A stretch of 64,000 nt of DNA. It comes from Clostridia bacterium (lineage in GTDB: Bacteria > Bacillota > Clostridia > Monoglobales > Monoglobaceae). Location of the stretch: the NCBI GenBank assembly GCA_017409575.1, contig JAFQSM010000089.1, positions 62,001-126,000 on the forward strand. The letters run 5' to 3'. A program made the position numbers and the translations under genes. Positions 51,264-60,396 of this stretch are shown piece by piece; within the stretch, counting starts at the first letter, position 1; the number at the start of each line of letters is the position of its first letter. The notes under the pieces are model-generated. The model was not told where the DNA came from. It was given only the letters and a program-made list of their open reading frames with translations, and did not search any database.

Positions 51264-52465
51264 TGAAACGCACAATTATTCACATTGATATGGATGCGTT
51301 TTTTGCATCTGTTGAAGAACGGGACAATCCTGAGTTAAAAGGCAAACCCCTGGTTATTGGAGCTCTTCCTGATGAACGAGGGGTGGTTTCGACATGCAAT
51401 TATGCAGCCAGAAAGTTTGGAATACATTCTGCTATGAATATCAAGGAGGCATATCGTCGTTGTCCGAATGCGGTTTTTATGCATGGCGATATGAAAAAGT
51501 ACGAACAGGTTTCAATTCAGATACATCAGATTATGCTTAAGTTTACCGACAAAATAGAGTTTGTGGCACTTGATGAAGGTTATATGGATGTTACCGGTTC
51601 GCTCAGACTTTTTGGCGGAGCAGAAAAAATTGGCAGACAACTGAAAAAAGAAATATTTGAAACACTTGGACTTACCTGCTCGGTGGGTATTTCGTATTCT
51701 ATGATGGGCGCAAAAATTGCAAGTGAAGAAAAAAAGCCCAATGGCTTTTTTGTGATAGAAGACGAAAAAGCGCTTACTGAACTTATATTCAAAAGGTCGG
51801 TTCGTGTTATTTGCGGAATAGGTTCGCAGACCGAGAAAAAACTTAAAGAGTTTGGAATTTCAACGGTTGAGGATCTTTTAAAAGCACCACCTCAGCTTAT
51901 CAAAACATTGGGAAAAGCGGGGGAAGATATGCTCCGACTTGCAAGGGGACGGGATGACAGAGAGGTCATTGCCGAAAACATCTCGAAATCAATTGGAAGA
52001 GAGTACACTTTTCAGCAAGATGTTGAAGATAAGGATGTTTTAAAGGATACACTTCTTTTGCTTTCGGGAGATGTAGGGACAAGAGCTAAACAAAAAGGTC
52101 TTTATGGAAAAACCGTAACACTTAAAATTAAATTTTCCGATATTAGTACAATTACAAGGTCAAAAAGCCGTGATATAACAAATTCTGCAAAAAAAATACA
52201 TTCATATGCCTGCGAGCTTCTGGATGAAGTCAGAATTTTGAAACCGGTAAGACTTGTTGGTGTAACGCTTGGCAATTTAACCGAAACAAAGGAAGAAGAC
52301 GGCGGACAGATTTCGTTGTTTGAAGAGCTTGATGGAACCAATGTGCAACAAGAAAAAATAAATGCTCTGGAAGACACTGTTTTTGGGCTTTCGCTTAAAT
52401 ACGGAAAAAATATTTTGAAAACGGGAAAAGAACTTGAAGTGCAGCAAAAATTTAAAAAGAATTAG
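51263..52465 (+). CDS. dinB: DNA polymerase IV
   Basis: The 400-residue Y-family polymerase has IIHIDMDAFFASVEERDNPE at the N-terminus (catalytic Asp), VALDEGYMDVTGS (Asp-Glu pair), SVGISYSMMGAKIASEEKKP and an HhH region (GIGSQTEKKLKEFGI). Near the C-terminus GGQISLFEEL is a clear beta-clamp binding motif. It performs error-prone lesion bypass. The GTG start is coupled to the preceding gene (TAGTG). Length is on the longer side because of the acidic C-terminal tail. Confidence 0.95.
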   Translation: MKRTIIHIDMDAFFASVEERDNPELKGKPLVIGALPDERGVVSTCNYAARKFGIHSAMNIKEAYRRCPNAVFMHGDMKKYEQVSIQIHQIMLKFTDKIEFVALDEGYMDVTGSLRLFGGAEKIGRQLKKEIFETLGLTCSVGISYSMMGAKIASEEKKPNGFFVIEDEKALTELIFKRSVRVICGIGSQTEKKLKEFGISTVEDLLKAPPQLIKTLGKAGEDMLRLARGRDDREVIAENISKSIGREYTFQQDVEDKDVLKDTLLLLSGDVGTRAKQKGLYGKTVTLKIKFSDISTITRSKSRDITNSAKKIHSYACELLDEVRILKPVRLVGVTLGNLTETKEEDGGQISLFEELDGTNVQQEKINALEDTVFGLSLKYGKNILKTGKELEVQQKFKKN

Positions 52466-52509
52466 GCAAAAAGATGTTATTTTCTTTTTAAATAACTTAC
52501 CAAAAATCC

Positions 52510-52538
52510 TTGACATATTAAAAATATTATGTTATAAT
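52510..52538 (+). promoter_or_regulatory. Consensus promoter of the T-box transcript
   Basis: TTGACA (52510-52515), 17-base spacer, TATAAT (52533-52538). Confidence 0.88.
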
Positions 52539-52549
52539 GCCTTTGTTAA

Positions 52550-52824
52550 ATATAAAGGCGTTGACGAAGAGGGCGCTTGTGCTTTAGCTTTTGAGAGAAG
52601 TGACGGGTGGTGCGAGTCACAGCGAGGGTGCTTGTGTTTGTAGCTTCCGAGCCGGAAGGAAGAAAGCGTTTTTGTAAGTAGAACCTTCCCGTGATTGCTG
52701 CGTTAAGGCATAGAGGTTTATTGACCTTGATAAGTGGTGACAAATGTCGCAATTTGAGTGGTACCGCGGGTGAGTTTACACTCGTCTCAAAGGTTTAATT
52801 AAACTTTGAGGCGAGATTTTTTTA
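52550..52824 (+). promoter_or_regulatory. T-box leader (tRNA-sensing riboswitch)
   Basis: Stem I has the AG-bulge/distal-loop features GAGAGAAGTGAC, GGTGCGAGTCAC (52593-52620). The T-box proper is TGGTACCGCGG at 52759-52769. The terminator is CTCGTCTCAAAG (52781-52792) with CTTTGAGGCGAG (52804-52815) and a T7 run. Aligning the lower stem (GAAG 52566-52569 with CTTC 52644-52647) and the K-turn GAGC with glyQS places the specifier at 52640-52642, GTA, followed by a purine, which means a Val codon. The downstream gene is an AMP-ligase fusion, not a synthetase. Specifier choice is by hand folding and is uncertain. Confidence 0.88.
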
Positions 52825-52854
52825 TTTACGCCTCGGAAAAGCGGAGGGAAAAAC

Positions 52855-55146
52855 ATGGAGAAATTTAAGGATATCAATCTTAAAATCAAAGAAATGGCGC
52901 AGCGTATTCGCGAGCTTCGCGAAATTCAAGGCTTTTCGCTTGAAGAAATGGCAAACAGCACAGGCGTTTCGGTTGATGAATATCAAAAATGCGAAAATGG
53001 TGGCAGCGACCTTAACTTTGCATTCATTTATCGTTGTGCGGCTGCCCTTGGTGTCAATGTAACAGATATCATTGAGGGTTACAGCCCTAATCTTAAGTCT
53101 TATACCGTTACCCATGCCGGTGCAGGACAGCAGATTGCAAAAGCACATGGTATGACTTATCACAATCTGGCGTATGCTTTCAAAAACCGTATAGCAGAGC
53201 CTCTTTATGTAATCAGTACATATGATGAATCGGCGCAAAACAGGGATATTGAACTTACTACACACGATGGTCAGGAATGTGATATAGTAATTGAAGGTCA
53301 CTTGATGGTTCAGGTTGGCGAACACAAAGAGGTTCTTGGGCCCGGTGACAGCATCTATTACAACAGTGATACACCTCATGGTATGATTGCGGTAAATGGC
53401 AGAGATTGTAAGTTTTATGCGATTGTTCTCAGAAATGATGTTAAAAAGGGTGAGCTTGCGTCTTCGGATGTGATTAACAAGAATATTATAGGTGTAGTAC
53501 ACCGCGATACAAAAGACAGAATTTATCACAATTTTATTGATGTGGTTGAGGATGAAAACGGAACACCAACTTCAATCAAATTTAAAAATACCGAAAAATT
53601 CAATTTTGCATTTGACCTTGTGGACAAGCTTTCAGAAAAAGAGCCGGACAAACTTGCAATGCTTCATATTGCAAAAGACAAGACCGAGAGAAAATTTACT
53701 TTTACTGATATGAAAAAGCTGTCTAACCAATGTGCAAATTACTTTGCATCTTTGGGTATAAAGAAAGGCGATAGGGTAATGCTGGTGCTTAAGCGCCACT
53801 ATCAATTCTGGATAGCTATGCTTGGACTCAATAAACTTGGTGCAATTGCTATCCCGGCGGTAAATCAGCTTCAGGAACACGATTTTGAGTACAGATTTAA
53901 GTCAGCAGGAGTAAATACAATAGTTTGTACTGCTGATGGGGATACAGCAAATCAAATCGATATTGCTGCAGCAAATTGCCCAACTCTCAAAAACAAGCTT
54001 ATTGTTGGCGGTCAAAAAGAGGGTTGGAGAGACTTCGACGAAGAATACAAACGTTTCAGCACTCATTATAAACGCACAGCGGATTCTCCCGGCGGGGATG
54101 ACCTTATGCTTATGTATTTCACTTCGGGTACATCAGGCTATCCCAAAATTGCAGCGCATAATTACAAGTACGCTTTGGGACACTTCCATACTGCAAAATA
54201 CTGGCATAATGTTGACCCTGATGGATTGCACTTCACTATTTCGGACACAGGCTGGGCAAAGGCTATGTGGGGCAAACTTTATGGTCAATGGCTTTGTGAA
54301 GCAGCAACTTTTGTCTATGATTTTGACAGATTTGATGCGGCGGATATATTGCCGATGTTTGCGAAGTATCAAATAACAACATTCTGTGCACCTCCGACAA
54401 TGCTCAGAATGATGATTAAGCAGGATATAGCAAAATATGATTTTTCATCGGTTAAACATATGACTACAGCAGGTGAAGCGCTCAACCCCGAAGTTTACCG
54501 TCAGTTTGAAAAGGCAACTGGACTTCAGATTCTGGAAGGCTTTGGACAGACCGAAAGTACAATGATTATTGGTAATATGATAGGTAAACCGCACAAAATT
54601 GGTTCTATGGGTAAGCCGGCGCCGATATATGATGTGGAACTTCTGGACAGCGATGGAAACCCTGTAAAAACAAGTGAATCAGGCGAGATTGTTATCAAGG
54701 TTAAGGATGGCGCTCCTTGCGGATTGTTTACGGGATACTATGGTGACGAAGAAAAAACCAAGGAAGTTTGGTATGATGGTTATTACCATACAGGCGATGT
54801 TGCTTGGCGAGACGAGGATGGATTCTATTGGTATGTGGGAAGAGCCGACGATGTAATCAAATCTTCGGGATACCGCATTGGTCCGTTCGAAATCGAAAGC
54901 GTAATTATGGAGCTTCCTTATGTTTTGGAATGTGGTGTTTCTGCAGTTTCGGATGAGGTAAGAGGACAGATTGTAAAAGCAAGTATTGTTCTTGTTGATG
55001 GTACACAAGCGACAGATGACCTCAAAAAAGAAATCCAGAATTATGTAAAAGAGAGAACCGCTCCTTACAAGTACCCCAGAATTGTTGAATTCAGGGAAAG
55101 TCTGCCCAAAACTGTAAGCGGAAAAATTCAACGAAACAAACTTTAA
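52855..55146 (+). CDS. XRE HTH-cupin-AMP-dependent acyl-CoA synthetase fusion
   Basis: The 763-residue protein has three parts. Residues about 14-70 form an XRE-type HTH (RIRELREIQGFSLEEMANST, then GVSVDEYQKCENGGSD). Residues about 110-190 form a cupin (VIEGHLMVQVGEHKEVLGPG, DSIYYNSDTPHGM). Residues about 245-763 form an AMP-binding acyl-CoA synthetase of the acetyl/medium-chain type (MYFTSGTSGYPKIAAHNYKY, EGFGQTES, YHTGDVAWRDEDGFYW, GRADDVIKSSGYRIGPFEIE, and the acyl-adenylate Lys in KTVSGKIQR). It activates a carboxylic acid to its CoA ester. The HTH and cupin suggest ligand-dependent binding to DNA. It is controlled by the T-box leader. Confidence 0.9.
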   Translation: MEKFKDINLKIKEMAQRIRELREIQGFSLEEMANSTGVSVDEYQKCENGGSDLNFAFIYRCAAALGVNVTDIIEGYSPNLKSYTVTHAGAGQQIAKAHGMTYHNLAYAFKNRIAEPLYVISTYDESAQNRDIELTTHDGQECDIVIEGHLMVQVGEHKEVLGPGDSIYYNSDTPHGMIAVNGRDCKFYAIVLRNDVKKGELASSDVINKNIIGVVHRDTKDRIYHNFIDVVEDENGTPTSIKFKNTEKFNFAFDLVDKLSEKEPDKLAMLHIAKDKTERKFTFTDMKKLSNQCANYFASLGIKKGDRVMLVLKRHYQFWIAMLGLNKLGAIAIPAVNQLQEHDFEYRFKSAGVNTIVCTADGDTANQIDIAAANCPTLKNKLIVGGQKEGWRDFDEEYKRFSTHYKRTADSPGGDDLMLMYFTSGTSGYPKIAAHNYKYALGHFHTAKYWHNVDPDGLHFTISDTGWAKAMWGKLYGQWLCEAATFVYDFDRFDAADILPMFAKYQITTFCAPPTMLRMMIKQDIAKYDFSSVKHMTTAGEALNPEVYRQFEKATGLQILEGFGQTESTMIIGNMIGKPHKIGSMGKPAPIYDVELLDSDGNPVKTSESGEIVIKVKDGAPCGLFTGYYGDEEKTKEVWYDGYYHTGDVAWRDEDGFYWYVGRADDVIKSSGYRIGPFEIESVIMELPYVLECGVSAVSDEVRGQIVKASIVLVDGTQATDDLKKEIQNYVKERTAPYKYPRIVEFRESLPKTVSGKIQRNKL

Positions 55147-55151
55147 TAAAC

Positions 55152-55184
55152 AAAAGGTCAAGACATTTGCTCTTGACCTTTTTG
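55152..55184 (+). terminator. Terminator after the fusion gene
   Basis: AAAAGGTCAAGA with TCTTGACCTTTT, 7-base loop. Confidence 0.9.
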
Positions 55185-55396
55185 CAATCATTAACTTGCA
55201 AAAATAATGTTGGACCATCTGAAAAACGCCAAAACAAACAAAGAAGATTTAAATTTTGCAACCACTGGGTGCAAAAACCTCAAACTTAAGTTGATTGATT
55301 TTTGTATTTTATTTTGATATTGTGATATTATGAATATATATGTGAATAAAAACATAGTAAAGTTGTTAGATTAAAAAATATTAAGGTGGTCTTAAA

Positions 55397-57019
55397 ATGA
55401 CAATTGGTGAAAAAATTTTCAATCTTCGTACATTAGCAGACATTTCTCAGGAGCAACTGGCAGAAAAAATTTCTGTTTCAAGACAATCTATTTCAAAATG
55501 GGAAATGGACCAGGCTATCCCGCAACTTGACAAAGTTTTGCAACTTTGTGATTTGTTTGGAATCTCGACAGATGAGTTGCTTTATGACAAGATACCGATT
55601 AGCAAAAAATCTTCCGGCAGACCTGCAAAAAACAAATATTTTGGAACAGACGGTTTCAGAGGTGAAGCAAATCGTACTCTGACCTCTATGCAGGCATACA
55701 GGGTGGGAAGATTTTTGGGTTGGTATTATTCAACCGAGCTTTCGGGCTGCCGAAAGCCCGGATATCGCCCTAAAATAGTTATCGGCAAGGACACAAGACG
55801 CTCAAGTTATATGCTTGAATACTCTATCGTTGCCGGTATAACTGCATCAGGCGCAGATGCATATATGCTTCATGTTACCACAACCCCAAGTGTGTCTTAT
55901 GTTACCCGTCAGGATGAGTTTGACTGCGGAATAATGATTACGGCTTCACACAATCCTTTTTATGACAACGGAATAAAAATAATTAACCGCTATGGTGAAA
56001 AACTTGACGACGACATAACAAGACTTATAGAAGAATATATCGATGGGGATTTGCACAGCTTTAATGTTTCAGGAAGCGACCTTCCGCTTGCACACAGAGA
56101 ACGTATTGGTTGTATTGTTGACTATGTTTCAGGCAGAAACAGATATGTTGGATATCTTATTTCGCTTGCATCACATTCCTACAAAAATTTAAAAATTGGT
56201 CTTGACTGTGCAAACGGTGCTTCGTGGATGATTGCAAAGTCACTATTCAGTGCACTTGGTGCTCAGACTGTGGTTATTGGTGCAGAACCCGACGGACTTA
56301 ATGTAAATGAAGATTGTGGCTCGACACATATCGAAAAGCTTTGCCAGTTGGTAAAAGACAATCATCTTGATATGGGATTTGCTTTTGATGGTGACTGCGA
56401 CCGTTGTATTGCTGTAGATGGCAACGGAAAGGTTGTTGATGGCGATGCAATGATGTACATTTTAGGAAAGCGACTAAAAAACAGAGGTATGCTTAATGAC
56501 AACACTGTAGTTGCAACAATTATGTCAAACAGCGGATTTGTTGCAAGCCTTAAGGCTGCCGGAATAAAGTGCGAGCAAACAACTGTCGGCGACAGATTTG
56601 TTTATGAATGTATGCAGAAAAACGATTATTCAATCGGTGGTGAACAATCCGGACATATTATTCTTAAAAAATATGCCACAACAGGTGATGGTCTTTTGAC
56701 TGCAATTATGATTAGCGAAGAAGTTTGTGACACAAAGACATCACTTGCTGAACTTGCTGAACCGGTAAAATTGTATCCGCAATTTACAAAAAATGTGCGC
56801 GTATCGGACAAAACGGCTGTTTTGTCTGACAAATGTGTTTTGGATGCTTTGAAAGATGTTGAAAAAGCTATTGACGGAAACGGAAGAGCTCTACTCAGAC
56901 AAAGCGGCACTGAACCGGTTATTCGTATAATGATTGAATGTGAAGATGAAGAATCTTGCAGAATATATGCTGACCAGATTGCAGACAAGATAAGAGAAAG
57001 GGGGTATGAGATTGAATAA
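55397..57019 (+). CDS. XRE HTH fused to phosphoglucosamine mutase (GlmM-like)
   Basis: The 540-residue protein has an N-terminal XRE HTH (residues 1-65: IGEKIFNLRTLADISQEQLA, SRQSISKWEMDQAIPQLDKV) and, after a basic linker (SKKSSGRPAKNK), a complete GlmM at residues about 78-540: FGTDGFRGEAN, catalytic serine loop MITASHNPFYDNGIK, metal loop FDGDCDRCIAVD, GGEQSGHIIL and RQSGTEPVIRIM. GlmM converts glucosamine-6-phosphate to glucosamine-1-phosphate for UDP-GlcNAc. Normal GlmM is about 450 residues, so the HTH is an added domain. GlmM and the acyltransferase downstream overlap by 14 bases. Confidence 0.92.
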   Translation: MTIGEKIFNLRTLADISQEQLAEKISVSRQSISKWEMDQAIPQLDKVLQLCDLFGISTDELLYDKIPISKKSSGRPAKNKYFGTDGFRGEANRTLTSMQAYRVGRFLGWYYSTELSGCRKPGYRPKIVIGKDTRRSSYMLEYSIVAGITASGADAYMLHVTTTPSVSYVTRQDEFDCGIMITASHNPFYDNGIKIINRYGEKLDDDITRLIEEYIDGDLHSFNVSGSDLPLAHRERIGCIVDYVSGRNRYVGYLISLASHSYKNLKIGLDCANGASWMIAKSLFSALGAQTVVIGAEPDGLNVNEDCGSTHIEKLCQLVKDNHLDMGFAFDGDCDRCIAVDGNGKVVDGDAMMYILGKRLKNRGMLNDNTVVATIMSNSGFVASLKAAGIKCEQTTVGDRFVYECMQKNDYSIGGEQSGHIILKKYATTGDGLLTAIMISEEVCDTKTSLAELAEPVKLYPQFTKNVRVSDKTAVLSDKCVLDALKDVEKAIDGNGRALLRQSGTEPVIRIMIECEDEESCRIYADQIADKIRERGYEIE

Positions 57020-57683
57020 AAAAATTAAAACAAACGAATTATTTGACTGTACCACACCTTATCTTACTGACCTTTTTAAAGATGCCGAATATCCGTGGGA
57101 GATGCTTCCAAGGATTAAAGATTATATCAAACGCCTTATAAAAACAGGGATTCCCGGCTATAAGGAAATATCCGATGGCGTGCTTGTTGGCGAAAATGTA
57201 AAAATTTGTCCAACTGCAACAATCGAGGGTCCAACCATTATAGGAAGCGGAACCGAAGTCAGACCGGGAGCTTTTATAAGAGGCTCGGTTATAACCGGAG
57301 AGAATTGTGTTATAGGAAATTCTACTGAACTTAAAAATTGCATTTTGCTGAATAATGTTCAGGTTCCTCATTACAACTATGTTGGGGATTCGGTTTTAGG
57401 AAACTATACACATATGGGGGCCGGTTCGATTTGTTCAAACCTTAAGTCGGATAAAAAGGCGGTTGTTATACACGCAGACCGCGATTTTGAAACAGGTCTT
57501 CGCAAAATCGGCGGAATTCTTGCAGATCACGCAGATATAGGCTGTGGCTGTGTTCTTAATCCCGGTACGGTAATCGGCAAAAATACTTCGGTCTATCCTT
57601 TGACCGCTTTAAGAGGTGTTTTTCCTGCTGATTGTATTGTAAAAGACCTTAATACAATTGTTGTAAGAGTACAGAATAAATAA
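57006..57683 (+). CDS. GlmU-like left-handed beta-helix acyltransferase
   Basis: The 225-residue protein has a helical N-terminus then hexapeptide repeats (GVLVGENVKICPTATIEGPT, IIGSGTEVRPGAFIRGSVIT, GENCVIGNSTELKNCILLNN) and VPHYNYVGDSVLGNYTHMGA, GSICSNLKSD as in the GlmU acetyltransferase half. The uridylyltransferase domain is absent. It probably acetylates glucosamine-1-phosphate made by the fused GlmM, or a related sugar phosphate. The ATG at 57006 overlaps the glmM gene, so translation is coupled. Confidence 0.85.
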   Translation: MRLNKKIKTNELFDCTTPYLTDLFKDAEYPWEMLPRIKDYIKRLIKTGIPGYKEISDGVLVGENVKICPTATIEGPTIIGSGTEVRPGAFIRGSVITGENCVIGNSTELKNCILLNNVQVPHYNYVGDSVLGNYTHMGAGSICSNLKSDKKAVVIHADRDFETGLRKIGGILADHADIGCGCVLNPGTVIGKNTSVYPLTALRGVFPADCIVKDLNTIVVRVQNK

Positions 57684-57692
57684 ACTATTTAA

Positions 57693-57730
57693 CGAAAAAA
57701 GCACGACGGAAAAACGTCGTGCTTTTTTCG
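57693..57730. terminator. Bidirectional terminator
   Basis: CGAAAAAAGCACGACG with CGTCGTGCTTTTTTCG, 6-base loop. It ends both the glmM operon and the converging P-type ATPase gene. Confidence 0.92.
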
Positions 57731-57734
57731 TGTA

Positions 57735-60350
57735 TTAAGCTTTATTTTTTATAAGTCCCAGTGCCTTTGAAATTTCAAGCACAAAAAGCGGAACGATTAT
57801 CAATCCTGCAGCCAGGATGTATAATCCGGCAGGAAGAAGAACAAGTCCAAAAGCAATCCGAAGAGGAGTGAAAAGAACCAGCAAAACCAAAGCAAGTGAA
57901 ACAAGTGCCGAGATGTTGAGCTTCTTGTTGGTGAATACCCCTATCTTAAACAGAGAGTGGTCTGAACGCATATTGTATGCCTGAACAACCTGTGAAAGCG
58001 CCAAAACGATAAATGCCATAGTCTGACCGCCTTCAAGGGATCCGGTTGTTATTTCGCCGACTCTAAAGCCTGTAAGCGTAAGAAAAGCGAACATAAGGCC
58101 CTGCAAAACAACTCTTATTCCAAGCCTATGTGCAAAAATTCCTTCGTTTTTCGGGCGAGGATTTTTGCTCATTATATCATTTTCTACAGCTTCCATTCCA
58201 AGTGAAATTGCAGGCAAACTGTCTGTTACAAGGTTAATCCAAAGAAGCTGCATAGAAAGGAGCGGAGTTTTGTGCCAAACAAGCATTGCAACAAAAACAG
58301 TTATTACTTCGCCTATATTGGTGCCAAGCAAAAATCCAACAACTTTTTTTATGTTTGAATAAATTCCGCGACCTTCGCGCACAGCTTCAACAATTGTTGA
58401 AAAGTTGTCGTCGGTAAGAGTCATATCTGCAGCACCTTTTGCAACATCGGTACCTGTGATACCCATTGCACAACCGATATCTGCAGCCTTGAGCGCGGGT
58501 GCATCATTTACGCCGTCACCGGTCATCGAAACAACCTTGCCCTTGCGTTGCCATGCTTTTACAATGCGGATTTTATTTTCGGGCGAAACTCTGGCGTAAA
58601 CCGAAATTTTTTCTACGATTTCATCAAGCTCACGGTCTGTCATTGCATCAAGCTCTTTGCCGGTAATTGCCATATCGCCGTCCTTCAGTATTCCAAGCTC
58701 TTTGGCAATTGCCGAGGCGGTAACAATGTGGTCTCCTGTAATCATTACAGGTTTTATACCTGCCTTAAGACAAGTTTCAACCGCCGCTTTAGCCTCGGGC
58801 CTTGGCGGGTCAATCATACCGACAAGACCCATAAAGGTAAGTCCGTTTTCCAATTCATCAGAGGTTGGGGTTTCGGGTATACCATCGATTTCTTTATACG
58901 CAACGGCAAGGACGCGAAGGGCATCTTTGCTCATATCTTCGGTTAAAAATTTTGCCTTGTTTATATCTCCGGCAATTGTCCGCTCGGCAAGGACATCAAA
59001 TGCCCCCTTGACAATCACTATGTTTTTGCCGTCAATCCGGTTGATTGTTGTCATAAGTTTGCGGTCGGAATCAAATGGGATTTCGGCAAGTCGCGGATAT
59101 TTTTTGTTCAGGTCATCCTTTGGCATCCCGGCTTTGTGAGAGGCAAGTACGATTGCAGTCTCGGTCGGGTCACCTATATGCTGTTCGCCTTCGTCATTAA
59201 ATATTACCGAGCCGTCACAACAGAGAGTTGCATACATAAGAAGTTTGTTTATTTCTTCGGGGTTTTCGCAAGATATGTCATTGACATCGTCGGAGTTATC
59301 AAAGTATGCTTTAACCAATGTCATACGATTTTGGGTAAGAGTTCCTGTTTTGTCCGAGCAAATAACTGAGGCGCTGCCGAGTGTTTCTACAGCCGGCAGT
59401 CTGCGGATTAAGGCTCCGCGTTTTACCATACGCTCGACACCGATGGAAAGAACAATTGTTACAATCGCAGGCAAACCCTCGGGTATTGCGGAGACTGCCA
59501 GTGATACTGCTGTCATAAAAATTTCCATAGCAGGTATACCGTTTGAAATTCCTACAACAAAAATTATTGCACAGGCAGAGACTGCAAGGATACCCAAATA
59601 TTTGCCAAGTTGAGCAAGCTTTTTTTGAAGAGGTGTCTGTGTGTCAGCTTCGCTGTCAAGAAGATTTGCTATCTTGCCCATCTCGGTATCCATTCCGGTG
59701 GCTGTAACAACAGCGGTTGCTGTTCCGTATGTGATGCTGCAGCCCGAAAAAACCATATTGCTTCGATCACCTAATGGCGCATTTTCGGCAATTTCTGCAT
59801 CGGCAGATTTTTCCGATGGAACCGATTCGCCGGTAAGAGCAGATTCTTCAGCTTTAAGACTTACACTTTTTAAAAGCCTTGCATCTGCCGGAATAAAATC
59901 GCCTGCTTCAAGGCGTATTATGTCACCGGGAACAAGCATTGCTGCATCGATGATGCTTTCTTTTCCGTCACGAACAACACGGGCGTGAGGCGCAGACATA
60001 TTCTTCAGGGCTTCGAGTGCTTTTTCGGCTTTGCTTTCCTGCATAACACCCATTATGGCATTGATGACAACTATAAGAAGAATAAGTGCCGGTTCAAAAA
60101 ACTCTTTTGGGTTTCTTTCGACACAAGCTATGACAAATGATATTGCGGCTGCTGCCAGCAGAATAAGTATCATAACGTCGTTGAATTGATCAAGAAAACG
60201 CCTGAATGTTGATTTTGACTTTTTTTCTTTAAGCCTGTTTTCGCCATACTTTGCAAGCCGTTGAGCAACAGCAGTTGCCGAAAGACCGTTTTTTTGATCG
60301 CTTTCAAAGAATTTTAAAATCTCGTCTCCGGGTTGATTATAAAATAACAT
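57735..60350 (-). CDS. P-type cation ATPase (PMCA/SERCA-like, Ca2+ or Mn2+)
   Basis: The 871-residue pump has the actuator loop ALTGESVPSEK, the phosphorylation site ICSDKTGTLTQNRM, MTGDGVNDAPALKAADIGCA and about ten helices. SAIPEGLPAIVTIVLS in M4 (PEGLP) is the Ca2+-ATPase signature; M6 has WINLVTDSLPAISLGMEAVE. It is a type II ATPase that expels Ca2+ or Mn2+. The gene lies 46 bases after mntP on the same strand and has its own AGGAGG ribosome-binding site. Sharing the Mn riboswitch transcript suggests Mn2+ as a substrate. Confidence 0.93.
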   Translation of the reverse strand: MLFYNQPGDEILKFFESDQKNGLSATAVAQRLAKYGENRLKEKKSKSTFRRFLDQFNDVMILILLAAAAISFVIACVERNPKEFFEPALILLIVVINAIMGVMQESKAEKALEALKNMSAPHARVVRDGKESIIDAAMLVPGDIIRLEAGDFIPADARLLKSVSLKAEESALTGESVPSEKSADAEIAENAPLGDRSNMVFSGCSITYGTATAVVTATGMDTEMGKIANLLDSEADTQTPLQKKLAQLGKYLGILAVSACAIIFVVGISNGIPAMEIFMTAVSLAVSAIPEGLPAIVTIVLSIGVERMVKRGALIRRLPAVETLGSASVICSDKTGTLTQNRMTLVKAYFDNSDDVNDISCENPEEINKLLMYATLCCDGSVIFNDEGEQHIGDPTETAIVLASHKAGMPKDDLNKKYPRLAEIPFDSDRKLMTTINRIDGKNIVIVKGAFDVLAERTIAGDINKAKFLTEDMSKDALRVLAVAYKEIDGIPETPTSDELENGLTFMGLVGMIDPPRPEAKAAVETCLKAGIKPVMITGDHIVTASAIAKELGILKDGDMAITGKELDAMTDRELDEIVEKISVYARVSPENKIRIVKAWQRKGKVVSMTGDGVNDAPALKAADIGCAMGITGTDVAKGAADMTLTDDNFSTIVEAVREGRGIYSNIKKVVGFLLGTNIGEVITVFVAMLVWHKTPLLSMQLLWINLVTDSLPAISLGMEAVENDIMSKNPRPKNEGIFAHRLGIRVVLQGLMFAFLTLTGFRVGEITTGSLEGGQTMAFIVLALSQVVQAYNMRSDHSLFKIGVFTNKKLNISALVSLALVLLVLFTPLRIAFGLVLLPAGLYILAAGLIIVPLFVLEISKALGLIKNKA

Positions 60351-60396
60351 CTCAAATACCTCCTAAAATATTTTTCCTTTTTTTACATATTTTATG

